DNA of 64,000 nt from positions 45,691,678-45,755,677 of the forward strand of contig CM049307.1 of assembly GCA_026874595.1 (NCBI GenBank), in the 5' to 3' direction. Each line of letters opens with the position of its first letter. Within the stretch, counting starts at the first letter, position 1. The stretch is from Sipunculus nudus (Eukaryota > Annelida > Sipuncula > Golfingiida > Sipunculidae). Both the position numbers and the translations under genes were made by a program. The notes beneath the pieces were generated by a model. The model was given only the letters and a program-made list of their open reading frames with translations, was not told where the DNA came from and searched no databases. Shown here in pieces: positions 23,243-36,230 of the stretch.

Positions 23243-25266
23243 GCGCCACATTCATCACTGATTATTAGACATATTACCAAATTTCCCCTGTAAAAGTTTG
23301 GACAGAAAAAAAGGGTGCTCCCAGTCACTAAGTGTATACTTTCAGCAGAGCTTTAATTAATGACTTTACCACAGATTTTGCCTCCAAAATTTAGTCCACA
23401 AGGATGAGCCCATTTTTGTGTTTATAAAACCCCCAAACTATAAATTTTAAATTTATAAAAAAAAATTTTCAATGTTTCATATTTTCCAATGATATATGTA
23501 TTCCCCTGGCTTCACACAACTGATGAAGACAACATGCAGCAAAGCAACATAAAGCATCTAACTATAATACTTATCACACATCAACCTTAAGGTAACTAAA
23601 TAAAACCAATAAAAGCTCAATAAACTAAACACAAAACAGGGACTTTTACATTTATGCCAAAATAGGGAGAGCTTTGAGACCTTTCCTGACCTGCTTGTGT
23701 AAACTGGTTGTTAACATTATGATTAATGGTAGCATTACAAATAAAGCACTATAAACCACAGTGTATTTACAGTAACATGTACCTCACACTGGTTACAGTG
23801 CCATCTGGTGCCTTTGCTATAAACTAACATTTATAACTCACTGTCATGTAATACTCTAAATCAGGACTAATACAAAGTGTTAATTGTTATAACAATTATC
23901 AGTAAAGGTTTGGCAATAAATTATTGATCAATACTGATATTTTATTTGTACAGAAAAAAATTCAGTAAATTAATGTAAAAGCAGGAAAAGTGATAACAGA
24001 TGATGTCTAAAAACAATAAAGTGAGCATTTTTGAATGAGATTTCTAGATATAATAATTATATGTTTACAATTTTGATCTGAACTCATTCTGTCAAGGATA
24101 TCAGTCTACACACAAAATTCATAAGGCCACGCCAAGAAAACTAACTGAATCACTATACCTATTTTTCAATGAATTTTTTTATTTTATGAATAAGCACTAA
24201 GTCACCGGTGCTCTTTTCTCTAATCCTTGACATATTTCATGAAAATATAATCTTCATGGATTCTATCAAACATACAAAAGTCATTGACACGCACCACTTC
24301 AAGAATTGAGGCACATTTTTTAAGGTACTCAAATTCCATAAATTTTGTTTCAAAAAATGTTCCGGCAAAAAAAATCACTCGAGCACACCGAATAGCTTAT
24401 ATTACTGTGTGGTATATAGTATCTACCACTGTCAGAGCCCTAACTTAAATGCTTTCCTTATGTTTACAGAAAAAATGAAGTTAAGATTTGCATCAAATAC
24501 AAACACCAGATGGCACTGATTGTCAAGGAACACTTTACTGTAAATACACAGCAGTTTTAAAGCACCATATTACATAAATGTGTTGATTAAAGCAAATAAT
24601 ACGTGATTATATTTCTATATTAATGGGGAATTATCTATTCATATGAATGCACATTAAAACTGGTAACTATAGTAAGGGTAGGTGATCTATATATGAGCAA
24701 GTGCTTTAAGGTTACTGCCAGTTAATTACAACATATTCTAGAAAACACGTTTTGAGCTTGCACAGGCTGAAGCAGGCTTTACTAATTAATGGTAATTGAT
24801 GAATACATAATAATTATGAATGCAACATCGAAGTTTTTTACCATTTATTCTTATCAAGAAAAAAAATACAATACAATGTGACTTATCCAATATCAAGTTA
24901 CTCTAATTCACTTTCAAATAAGAACCTGATAGGACTTTGAAAGATCATTTGGGAGGATTTGAAAGAATAATTCCAGATAATGTGTCTCTCCCATCAACAA
25001 TACATGTGTGCTTGTCATGGAAAGGTGCATCCCACCATCAAACTGTAGCACAGGTAGAGACATCTGGTGGCAAAGAAAGAAATTAATTTTCATGGGGTAG
25101 GGGACTTCAGTTGTAACAAATTCCCCAATCATGCAGAGAAATTTACGGACTACACTAACACCAGGACTATTAACCAGTCAGCCTACACATTTCAAAGAAT
25201 AATTAAATTAAAGGGCACTACCACAGTAACATGCAGGGGATGTTACAGGTGTGTTTAGTGGCTTAC

Positions 25267-25378
25267 TTTGTCTGTCCACCAGCATCACTGCACTGGCAGG
25301 GAAATATCCAGTCTTGGCCATCTGTCCCTCAGCGTTTACATATCCCCGCCATATACCGTCTGGCCTCTGCTCCAGAAC
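25267..25378 (-). CDS. CASKIN: CASKIN-like exon: C-terminal half of SH3 domain
   Basis: A 112-nt exon with acceptor TGTTTAAG and donor CAAA|GTAAGC. It reads VLEQRPDGIWRGYVNAEG then QMAKTGYFPASAVMLVDRQ, entering in phase 0 and leaving one base (A). It supplies the n-Src loop, the conserved Trp (IWRGY), the distal loop and the GYFPASAV strand of the SH3 domain begun at 36136-36230. Mammalian CASKIN has VLEQHPDGRWKG and VGYFPSSL at the same positions. The Tyr of the usual FPxxYV motif is replaced by Ala, a second missing peptide-binding aromatic. The A joins CG of the 17247-17435 exon to make Thr, or GA of the candidate microexon to make Arg. Confidence 0.95.
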
Positions 25379-25890
25379 CTTAAACAGGAAACAAACCATC
25401 GGTCACATAACAAAAGAAGGAAATACATTACTAAGGTGTCCACCCTGATTAGCATACTGAAATATATACAGAACAAACAAAGTCGTTGCAAATTTCTGGA
25501 TTACAGTGGAATTTAAAGCTACATTGTTGTATATTGACAGAGCACCTGCTGATCTATGCAAAAATGAAAATAAATCAGACAATTAGGTTTGAAAGATGAT
25601 TATGACTGATTTTGACCAATGTTAGAGGTTTAGACATCCTGGAAGGTGCTGATGATGACTCTGGTATATTTAAATGTATATTTTTATATATTTTAATATA
25701 GGCCTTATTAATTTAAAATGAAATCAGGTTATCTTTGGCTCACCAACAACTACACTGAAACCCTAATCTGTTACTGAGAGAGTCCTCATCAAATAATCAG
25801 TGAACCTGCTGTTCAAATATTCCACATGATATTTCTGAAGTTTATAAGAATAACCTCTTTGTCAATGAAATAATAAAAGTTTCTGAAGGG

Positions 25891-25893
<3 letters not shown>

Positions 25894-25944
<51 letters not shown>
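25894..25944. repeat. AT microsatellite
   Basis: (AT)n of about 51 bp, giving an Ile/Tyr open frame that is not a gene. Confidence 0.95.
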
Positions 25945-25949
<5 letters not shown>

Positions 25950-27916
25950 GTATTATAAGTGAATGTTTCAAATGAATGAGGAATGTCAAAAGCACATGAC
26001 CGTGTGTACTCATTCATACAACTCTGAAAGGAATATGAAGCTAACCCGTTCAAACTCTTATTCTAAATTGATGAAAATGTAAAAAAAAAAATCATGATGT
26101 TCATTTTATACCCCTTTCAGTAGGCAAATGAATAACAGTTTCAAACCATCCTGAATGCAATCTGAGCATTCACACAGCATTCCAAAGTGTTTTCAAATCA
26201 TTTCCAATGCAAATCAATTTATCTGCTTCTTGAAATTTCTAAAGCACCGAATGGGCAAGAGAGCAAGCGATAATGCTTGTGTCACCATGCTGTTAAATCA
26301 TTGTTTCAGATATGAAATGCACATCTCCTGCCCTTGTGATGAAAGTTTGAAACAGATTTGATCAATCCACATTGCCCAAAATGTTTTAAAACCTTTTTTG
26401 TGTGTAAAAAGGGGAACTAAACTCCCTCTCTCTTGACTGACCATGTATTAATGACCGTGTGTGTACATTAGGTAAGAGTGTGCTTGACTACCACTGAGAT
26501 GACCGATCACCAGATGACCAACAGATGGTCAGATGTACCCAACACACAGCGGATGGTTCACAGGTGAGGACACAGGCAGGTGAAGCCACAAATAAAGGTG
26601 TAGTTTATATGTTTGTGTGCCAGGTATATGACACAGTCATGCATATAGATGGAGTTTTGTTCCATTTTACATGATTGGATTGAACATTTTTATTGCTTTT
26701 AACAGGAGGGTATGCCTGCATCCAAGTTTGTGTGTGGATGTTTGTGTGTTTGTATACAACATAGCTCACACAATCACAATTTTGGGAGCATCCTACATCA
26801 GAGCCCCCCCCCCCCCCCACATGGTGGAGTCTTGCATTCCTTGAAATGTAGATTTTTAGTCCTGACATTGTGTTTGTGTTCACTCTATGTCAACAGACCA
26901 TTATCTTTTTTCTCTGTTGATACTACTATGTTCTTAGATAATACAATCAATAATTATTGGTTTAATGATAATTATTATCAAGATGTACTGCTAGTAATAT
27001 TAGTTTGGCACATAGTAAATTAAAAGAAAAGCCTTGTGGAGCTGTTGATAGTAAACATTACATTATCCAAATAATTACACACTATGAAGACCCCATTTAC
27101 CCAACAACAAAAGCCTCCAGCCACTAAATAACTACTGAGTCATGTCTAAACAGCACAGCGGGTCCACCCAGCCCAGCAGTAACAGCTTATCTATCATCCT
27201 GTTCTAACAACAACCCCTAATCTCACCCCCCTCCCCCCCTCAAAGAGTGAGCAACATGTAAAACACTTGGTTTGTAAAGATATGTAATGCCATGTCACCT
27301 AAGGATGGCCAAACTTTACATACTATTTGAAAATACAAGACTGATTTTCCCCAAGTGTTATATGAACTTTCACCATTGTTTAAATATTATTACGTGTTCC
27401 GTTACTTTATAAAGGTTCCGTCAATTATTCCAAGCTCACATTTTGTTCTTCATTTTCAGTTTCCTAGATATCTTCTTCCACTAATGTATGCACAATGAAT
27501 TTACATTCCTAATATTTAGGTTAACTCACACAATCCTGTATAAATGAATGGTTTGATAATTGTTCTATTAATAATTGTGCTTTAATGATGTTCCTATATC
27601 AGAAATGCAAATTTTAACTGGGCAGATTTAGGACATAAAACTTGCGGTTGTGTACACCAAATAACCCAAAACACTGCCAATTCAAAGTTCACACTTTTGT
27701 TATAATCAACAAGAAATATCCACACCTCTCATGATGATTATATTATAAATATTATATATTATATTAAATGCATAGTTTGCATGAAATAAATGATAAAATT
27801 TATAAAACTGATAAATTTTGACCCCAAGTAACAATTGGTGTCCAGAAACTTCATCATAATGACCTTACTGACCACCGACCCAAAATTACGAAAAAACAAA
27901 GAATCTAAATTATTAC

Positions 27917-27997
27917 CTGTTCCACTGAAAACTCAGAGGGGCCCGTGTTACTAACATATCCATCCTGAGTAAAGTCAACCAACTTGTAACACTTTTC
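27917..27997 (-). CDS. Candidate 81-nt cassette exon inside the SH3 domain
   Basis: In the intron that splits the SH3 domain, an 81-nt segment has an acceptor-like GGCTTACAG and a donor ACAG|GTAATA. It is open in the phase required by both neighbours (0 in, 0 out). It would insert 27 residues, including KLVDFTQDGYVSNTGP, between GDYIT and VLEQ. It lies in a block of raised GC (about 27.9-28.3 kb) that is also open in another frame, so open reading alone is weak evidence. The insert would fall within an SH3 beta strand and would probably disrupt or remodel the domain. I do not recognise the peptide. Alternatives: a chance ORF in a conserved regulatory block, or part of another transcript. Confidence 0.3.
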
Positions 27998-29458
27998 CTG
28001 TAAGCCAGAGAACCTGTGGATGGAGCCTGAAAGCCTGATGGCATAAAACCCGAGGATGCGGGATGCACAGCACACAGGAGGCTGGATGTGACGGCGGTGA
28101 TTAAAGCATAGACACCGTGATGGAACTGTGTCGACTCCCCTGTTGGGCCTCCCAAATATTAGTGGACTAACCTAATCAAGCATTGTGACTGAGCAACTGG
28201 CATTAACCACTGATGTATGCTGAAGCAGGGCGATCAGCGGTCCGGAGGGATTTGCTTAGTGCAGTTCACTTGCGGAATCCAATTAGAAACCTCCTAACAG
28301 ATGTCAGTTCTCCTGAGCAACCACCATTCATTTACTGAACAAGAGTTCAACAAGCTTTATCCCTGGTGTTGTCTCAACATTAACACAACTGATGGAGTAA
28401 ACAGCTCTGGTGCATAAGGTCGTAACCTCTTAAACGAAATATCTACTGGTTCTTGTTTTTAATATTATCCCAGGATGGAAAGTGAAGCTTCCTGTATCAT
28501 CACTGTGGATGTTACTAACCTGGTATTAAAACCTTATGGTAAAGAGCAAGGGTTTAAACCTTGGGGAATTTACTGGGGGTGTGGGAGGGGAGGGTGGTTT
28601 AAGCTTCCCCCTACCTCTCTATCAGAGGTTAAACCTACCCCTGCCTTCTTTTGAAGAAAAACTACCTTTTTTGTATGGTTTTCAAAATAATGTTAATACT
28701 AAAATCTCGCCCCCCCCCCAAAAAAATGCACATTTCTTATGATAAAGAACTGGAAAATATTCTTACAAATATATGCATTTGTGTAAAAGGTCTGATCCAG
28801 TTGCTGGGGGGTTGGGGGGAGGGGGATCACTAAAGCTTTACTAAAAAAATATTTTAAAATGGTAAAAAAAATTGCTTAGGTTTTCACACTTATTGTTGAT
28901 TGCTGGTTTATCTTAAGCTGAATAACTTTCATGTTTTCTAAGTAATATGCAATTTTAATTGTTATATCTATTATTCATCCAGTCACAGCTACACTTACTA
29001 TCTCAGCTTTGCATGGGTTAATCAAATAATTACAAGTGACTATAAATTCTTCATCACGTCAAAAGGTCAAAATGATGCACATCTATACAGAAAACTGTGT
29101 GATGATGTCATCAGTGATGTGAGATTCACATTCTCTTAACATACACTCAGCTTCCTAACAACAAATGTTACAGTAATACAGGAAACCTGGGAAAAGCCAC
29201 ACCTCGCATTTGAGATCATGGTAAAATAAACAAGCCATCTCACTGAGGCTTAATGCTGTGTATTACAGATCCTAAACAAATCATCTAGGGTGGACCTCAT
29301 CCAGGGTTCATGATATATTGTACATTATACATGTATTATTGTTAGACTGTTAGCCCAAGTTATGTTTACCAGGACAGTGACTTTGCATTTATATTTACGA
29401 TAATTTTGTGAGTTCATAACTGAGGATATTCAGTGTCACACAATGTAGATGACAAATC

Positions 29459-29838
29459 TTAAAGGGGCCAAATCACCTATCTGACCTTTATAAACTTAAG
29501 GTAATCCCTTTGAGCTTTTATAAAAATAGGCCAGAAAAAATTGGATATCACGGATATCTGGCAGCAAGTCAGATAAACCAGAGCTTTGCAAATGGCATTT
29601 GCAACAAGACACCTTTTTACCTCTGTATAAATGCAACCTACCACCTTAGGATACATGTCAGCATTGCTGTGTTTACAAACATGTTGTTGATAAACAAGTT
29701 CATACAGCCATCATGAAAAGCTTAATAAGAACTTTTTTCACAACCAAAATTACCCTTAGATCATTAATATATATACACAGAGGAAGCCAGAAATCACATA
29801 AATTCTTTCTCAAAAAGTAGGTGAATGGGCACCTTTAA
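29459..29838. mobile_element. MITE with TTAA flanks (family B)
   Basis: TTAAAGGGGCCAAATCACCT at left faces, in inverse complement, TTAAAGGTGCCCATTCACCT at right; TTAA at both borders suggests a piggyBac-type target site. The 380-bp body is non-coding. A relative lies at 62880-63373. Confidence 0.75.
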
Positions 29839-32800
29839 CTTATAGATGTCATCTTTATATAAAGAAAACAATGGAGTAATAGGCCTGCATTGCTATCTAC
29901 CACATTGTTTACTGATCACTTTTTCTTATATATCCTAACAGTATTTTAAATACCACACAAATCAATAATGCATAAACATGACTATGGAGTTAAAGTTAAT
30001 ACAGCATACTGACACTGCATTCTTTCAAGCTGTATTGATTTTACTTTTTCTGCACTAGAAACACATTATGTTTACAACTATGTGTCATTCTGATATTTAT
30101 TATCATTGTTACATCAGGAAAGCTGGTCTTAAAACTTGGGGGACTGAATCCGTTATTATGTTAATTTAAATGTGAGTTAGCTACAATCTGAAGGTCAACA
30201 CAAGATTTAATCATTTAAATGTGCAATTAAGTTAGTTTTTACATTTGTCATTCTAAAGAACTGTACATATTAAAATATCAGTATGGCAAGTACATATTTC
30301 TGCCAAACTGAATAAAGATTTGCATAACAAGAATGTTAGGTTTATTAATTACTTGTTTTTTCAAACCACAGGTAAGTTCTTGTGTTACCTTTATACTGAA
30401 TTCAACAAATTAATAACACAAGAACGCAATCTAATGCACTGGGGGAAACCTTACACCAATACTCAGCTCACCCATACTGGTGCTCACCTTCAACACACAA
30501 TAGACTGGCTCCATGCACAAATTTATCAACTTACATGAAATGTTCAGATAACTCATCTTTCTTCCAAGTAATACTGGGCCAGATACCACAGATGTTAATG
30601 GACTGGCCTCATGTTTGATTTACAGAGCACGGAGCCTGATCAGATTGCTAATTTTGCTGACACTAAATACCAATTAGAACCCCTGTTTGTCAAAATCAAA
30701 ATTTGTATTCTGTAAGGGTTTGTCTGGGTATTGGATCAGCTGATGAAAACAAGACAATGGCCTGGATTGTAATCAATAAATATATGCCCGTACGTTTAAA
30801 CAGGAGCAACCAATCCAGATACTAATTGTACATCAGGGTACCAAAGCCAATGTGTGGTAGTCTGTGTGTTCTCTATTTTTTACTTGTTGGCTATGGATGT
30901 TGTAGTCTGAATATACCAGTATAGGGTTTAAGGTAAAATATTATTCATATTTACATGTTTTGCATTTTTGAATTTATATGATTAATGATCAATAACACAC
31001 ATGTAAATCATGATTTCACAAGTGAAAAAAGTGATTCTACACTATATAGTGGAACATGCAAATGATGACTTTAAAATTTATTTGCTTGGTTCTATTCAAT
31101 TTTAACATCTTAACTTTTTAGTTGAAATATACTTGTATCTTAAGTTTTTTGTAAAATGCATAAAATGCATTTGCAAACTTGGGGCTTAAATATTAATGTT
31201 TTCATAATAGTTAATAATTTCATTATAATAATGATGTTTTACGCCAACATTTATCTTAACACACCACCCAGTGGTAGCAGAACCCCTGACCAGTCTATAG
31301 ATCTCAGTAATTTGTGATAGGAACGCACTTTCCCAGAAGTCTTGGTATCTGTTCCCTGTAGTTAATGGTGGGGAGGGGTAAGGTGAGCAGGAAGTTCTGG
31401 GGTCCTACTATAAACATTATCCCAGGCCGGCCAACCCTGGCCACCCACTACACTCTATACTCCCATAGCCAGAGGCTGCCTTCAACACTAACAGTGAACC
31501 CAAAATGAGTGTTTACCATCAGTCCAGCCCTCTCTATTCCCTGTGTATTCTTGGAACGCTGTTACAGTTCAGCAGCACCTCTCTTGACCTGGCTACCCTG
31601 TTATCTGCCCACCTTGCCTGGTATCTGGTTATATGTACCTCGTAAGGTTACACACCCGGCAAGACCATGTAATATAACATTTCTATTGGCAGGTGTATAC
31701 ACATGTTGTAAGGCTTGCCGTCATTATTTCAATGATAAATTTATTTTAACCTACGGTAAAATTGTTTCATGTCCAATATAAAAACACACCAATTCTCCAA
31801 ATATTTGTTATCAGAAAGTTAAATTATCTCAATATTTAAATCTAAGATCAAGATAAGTTTAATTTAATCTAATTTAATTTTTATCAGAATTTTTAATTTG
31901 CAGCAATTTTTATCTAAATAAGTACACTTACTGATTTAGAGAACTGTGGTTTTACTGAAATTCACAATGACAAAATTAAATTTGAAGATAACATGTGCTG
32001 ATCATTACAGTTCTTTAAATGAGAAAGTTTTTCAACCAAAATAACATCAACATTTTTCATATACATAATTAAGGTGACAGCATTAAAGCACAATTTCCTA
32101 CACTGTCACATTCATTTCACTGAAAAATCAGTCAAAAACATACATAGCAGGTCACAGAAAATTAAGGGTCATTCCTTATTTTATGAATAAAATTTTGTAT
32201 TTCTAATAACAATTAAGAGTTGATGAAGACTTTAACTGCTTAAAGTCTGTGAAATATGGGAAAAAACATTATTTTGTATGTGGGTCAGTGTGTGGGGGTG
32301 TGTGTTCATCCCATGGATGAAATCATACCCCTTTGAATGTCACAGAGTCAGCAAACAACAAAGCTAGAAAAACCTGGAAGTGCTATGGGATTGGGAGTAA
32401 TCGCTCTGTTTAGATATCCTGTAATTAGGAAGTTAGGACAAGTACAAGCACTCAACCTTACCCAAAGCACCCAGCCGATGTTTATATAGCATTAAGCAAA
32501 AACATGTGAATTACAACCAGAGAGCAAGGGCGGCCAGTGTTTTCACTATCAAATAAAACAATATTTTGAGACAGGGCTGTCATAAGCCGGACCAGCTCCT
32601 GGAGCATTCTCCCACAGTGCTGGGTTCTTTATTTCTGTGACTGACACGTAAAACGCATCCAGCCATGGTTTTTCTGCTCTTATTTCACTCAAACGCAGCC
32701 TCAGAAAACTTGCTATGATTCATACTCACGAGATGCAATATTAAATTTCCTCTAACATTTTTCAGATTGATCAATTTCTCTACTTTTTGCAGCACCATGG

Positions 32801-35800
32801 CATTATATTCTATGGGAAAATACCATCCCTAAGCAACTAGATTTTAATGCAATATTGTATTCTCTTGTTTATTCTGACAGTGTTTGCTTTTTTAATAAGC
32901 GGTTTATTTATTGAAAGTTATGTTATAAGATTGTGTTATTTAAGTGAAACTAGAATTGTGATTTAAATAACTGTGTTTTTTTTAACATAAGTGAGTATGT
33001 TTTAGGTGAGAATGTAAATAGTAACTCTATATTTTCTTATTTGTAAAGGAAAGATTTTGCTACCCATACAAGAATTTTGAAAGTAAAACCTTTATTTGTA
33101 AAACAAAATAGCACAAAAATGTGTTACAAAAATGGAAAATACTTTAAAGATTCAAACTGTCAAGCTTATACGCATAACCTGAAATCTTATATGCATTCAT
33201 TATTTTATAATTTAACACATTTAGAAATATGACTCCTCTTATACAGAGTAATGATTTATCTACCGGTACATTTTTGCCGCCTTCTGAACATGATCCCATC
33301 AAACTTAACACGGCTAATAGGGAAATCTTGTTTCTTATTGTGAATATGATCCTTGCAAGATAAACGGTGTCAATATAAATGTAACACACATGATATTGCC
33401 TACTGGGGACAGGTTTAGATGGCACTATGACAATAAATCAATTGTGCGGCTTAGCTGACATGGGTTTCTGAAGCAGTGAGGAACATTTATGCTACAACTA
33501 AGCTGTTAATGGTTACGATAAAGAGCTTGGTGTAATTACATCTGGAAAAGAGAATATCTTTTCATAAGTGTCTGTCTTTCAGTAGCTAGGCTTTTCACTA
33601 TCTAGCACTTTCTTGGTATATAGTGTATTGTCCTTTAGTAAAGAAAGTTTTAGAAACTATTTTGGATCAAATATGATATGGCCTTTATTTACACCAACAG
33701 AAACAGTGACCTGGTTTCGAATCCCAATACAATTTGACTTTCCTGGATAACATTCCTATTTGATTACCTGTAACATAGATGTGAATGTGTGGACTTGCTG
33801 CAGACATCCACACTTTAACAAGTTTAGTTTTTAGAGGTTTATGGCAGTAAATGATTGAATCTGTGAGAATTACACAATATAATCCCTGGCTGGCTGTACA
33901 CTATTCAAAGTCATAGGGTTGTGAATAGTCGATCAAACTCATTTATTTTTGCTTGCTGAATGCTAAATTTGCAATGAAAACTGTTTCTGTAATTCTCTAG
34001 TTGTGTAGTAATATCGAATAAGGGACTGAACATGACTTTCAGAAAGGCAGGGTAAGCATCAGTGATGCTTGTAATGTCTTTTGAACTCTAGGTTCTGAGC
34101 ATCTAATGAGTAGTAATCAGATATGCAAAGTTCTGGCAGTGGGACCAAGAGATTGAAAGCTGGTCCCTGTAGCTATCACTGACCATTCCCAACTACCTCA
34201 CACTAACCAGTCAATTGTGTAAACTCAGCTAACCTATGTATTTCACTATAAATAACCAGATCATCATATAATGACACCATTTATTACCATAGAATGATGT
34301 GATAATTATGTGAAATAATTTATAAAATGATTCATTTTTACTTAACCCTTCATATTATAAAAAAATCACCTCCCTTTGGGATACTGCAAATTCCGATGGG
34401 ATACTCCAAATCCAAATATTTTGGCCCTAGTGTCACAGACTTTTCTTTGTATTGCAAGCCCTGCTAAACGTTTTTATCTGACGAATCATGATGATAATTA
34501 ATATCTTAACAAAGCAGCTGAAGATACCAGTAGCCTTGTACAATCAAAAAGCAGAAAGATAAAGTAACACAACACAGATATTGAGAGAGTGATAAAATTG
34601 AACTCGCACGAAACCTGAAAGCTCCCCAAAAATCAACTATTTTCCATGAAAAGCAAATAAAATGTGCTCTGCATATTCAATGAAATATAATAAAAGTAAA
34701 AAAAATCTGCACTATCTCTCATCCAACAGTTCAATCGAGTTACTGCCAGGTTGTGTTATATCTAACTTAGTAGCTAAGCTTTAGTTATTCACCAAAACTG
34801 TCCTAATATTGTTATAATAATTAAGACACTGACTCTGTTAATTTACTCCCTGGATATCAACATGAATTAACAAAGGCCAATGGAATAAATTTACACATTC
34901 AGCTGCTCTTATAAGACCTAAGTATTGGCATTTATTTATGTATTTACACATTTAGCAGGAAGAAACATATTCTTTACTAATCATGATTTTGCTTTTATTT
35001 ACATACACTATGATTCCAACACATCAAAGACACATTCACAGAATTGCAACTAACTCCAAACTGAAGGATAAGGTGTCACATTTTGTGCTGGGTAAAAGCC
35101 ACTCAGGTGCATTGACACTGATGTTTATCAGAATATAAACAGTTCATGTTTAACTGTTGCTAATATTCTTACCATAAGAACATCCTATTGTAGCAATAAG
35201 AAAGTGTAGGGTATATGTATAGGTAATATATAAAAGCATCTACACCTAGCAGTACACACAACTTACAGCATGATTCCATGAAAAGGTCTGACAGAAACCA
35301 GTATATGGTAAATGACTGCATAAATGATAAAATTAGAATATTTCTGTTGCAAATTTCAACCATTCAACGCCAAAATATTGACTTCTAAATAAAGTCTCAT
35401 GTAGGCCTTTTTAACAAATGTAATTCTGACATTACAGAAACACAAAAGCAAAACATATGCAATAGAGTAGATATGATTTAGAAAACAAGGGTTATTTTTT
35501 TCTATAAACTGAATAAGAACACACAGACAGGTCTGAAATAGTACAACTGCTATCTACAGGAATGTGCAATCTAAATGTTGTATACAAGATATTAATTTAC
35601 AAAAAAATCTTAAATACTCTGACTGATCATGATTTGAGCATCCAGACAAATTATTCATTGCCAGACCCTATGGTCATATTAACCAGGCATATTGTTTTGT
35701 GATAATGCTGACAAATAATGCATGTGTATTAAACTTTAATTCCCATTTGAATTATATTTAAATTAAATAGTATTTTTAACAATTTAAAAAACTTAAATTT

Positions 35801-36135
35801 TCTTAAATCCAATACATCCCATGAAACAAATTAGGAGGGGTATACAAATCATACCTGAATATTTTCCACTGTTCCATTTTTCCCATGTAGAGATATTTAT
35901 TGTGATGACACTTTTAAATATAAAAAAATTATGCCTGATTAAGATTAAATTGATATCTCCGAAGACATTCTGACATTTGAATCATAAACACTTAAAGTAA
36001 TTTTTAAAGTTTTATGGACATAATTGCTCTTCAACCAGCAATGTAACATATAAAGTATCCTAGCTGGTGGTGTCACATATAAAATAGGCCCCCCCCCCCC
36101 AATGGTGTCACATAAAAAATAGTCTTTGCACTTAC

Positions 36136-36230
36136 TGTAATGTAGTCACCTTCCCTGAAGGTGAGGAAGTTCTGATCGTCTAAGTTATTGTAATCCTCTA
36201 CTGCCTGAGCATGCACGGCATAACTGGCAT
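36136..36230 (-). CDS. CASKIN: CASKIN-like exon: N-terminal half of SH3 domain
   Basis: A 95-nt exon between the acceptor TTCTTTCAG and the donor ACA|GTAAGT. With the leading G from the previous exon it reads DASYAVHAQAVEDYNN followed by LDDQNFLTFREGDYIT. This is the first beta strand, RT loop and diverging turn of an SH3 domain (AVEDY in place of the usual ALYDY, LTFREGD in place of L-F-KGD). It ends in phase 0 inside the strand after GDYIT and splices to VLEQ of the next SH3 exon. The first Tyr of the ALYDY motif is Glu here, so the usual proline-peptide surface is incomplete, as in the mammalian CASKIN SH3 domain. A C-rich homopolymer lies just downstream in the intron (36089-36100). Confidence 0.94.

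Larger units (their letters stand above)
17436..25266 (-). other. Intron with array-bearing element and possible enhancer
   Basis: Contains the 1.7-kb element with ~280-bp units (17.65-19.37 kb), a GC-raised stretch near 20.2-20.7 kb with two X-box-like motifs, the candidate microexon at 22.8 kb and an AT microsatellite at 23.22 kb. 20.7-22.7 kb and 23.3-25.2 kb hold only AT-rich unique DNA as far as I can see. Confidence 0.55.
25379..36135 (-). other. Intron that splits the SH3 domain
   Basis: Holds an AT microsatellite (25.89 kb), a C tract (26.80 kb), the GC-raised block with the candidate cassette exon (27.9-28.3 kb) and a TTAA-flanked MITE (29.46-29.84 kb). A GC-raised stretch near 31.3-31.7 kb and another near 32.4-32.7 kb have no supported feature. 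30-31.2 kb and 32.8-36.1 kb appear to be unique AT-rich DNA. Confidence 0.55.

Noticed and set aside
27913-28155. Open frame of 80 codons on the minus strand starting MGGPTGES
   Set aside because: This frame leaves the donor at 27917 in phase 2 and cannot join the SH3 exon; the phase-0 frame was kept as a candidate instead.
31509-31781. Open frame of 90 codons on the plus strand
   Set aside because: No domain, no splice evidence, and no continuation on either side; probably chance in a GC-raised stretch.
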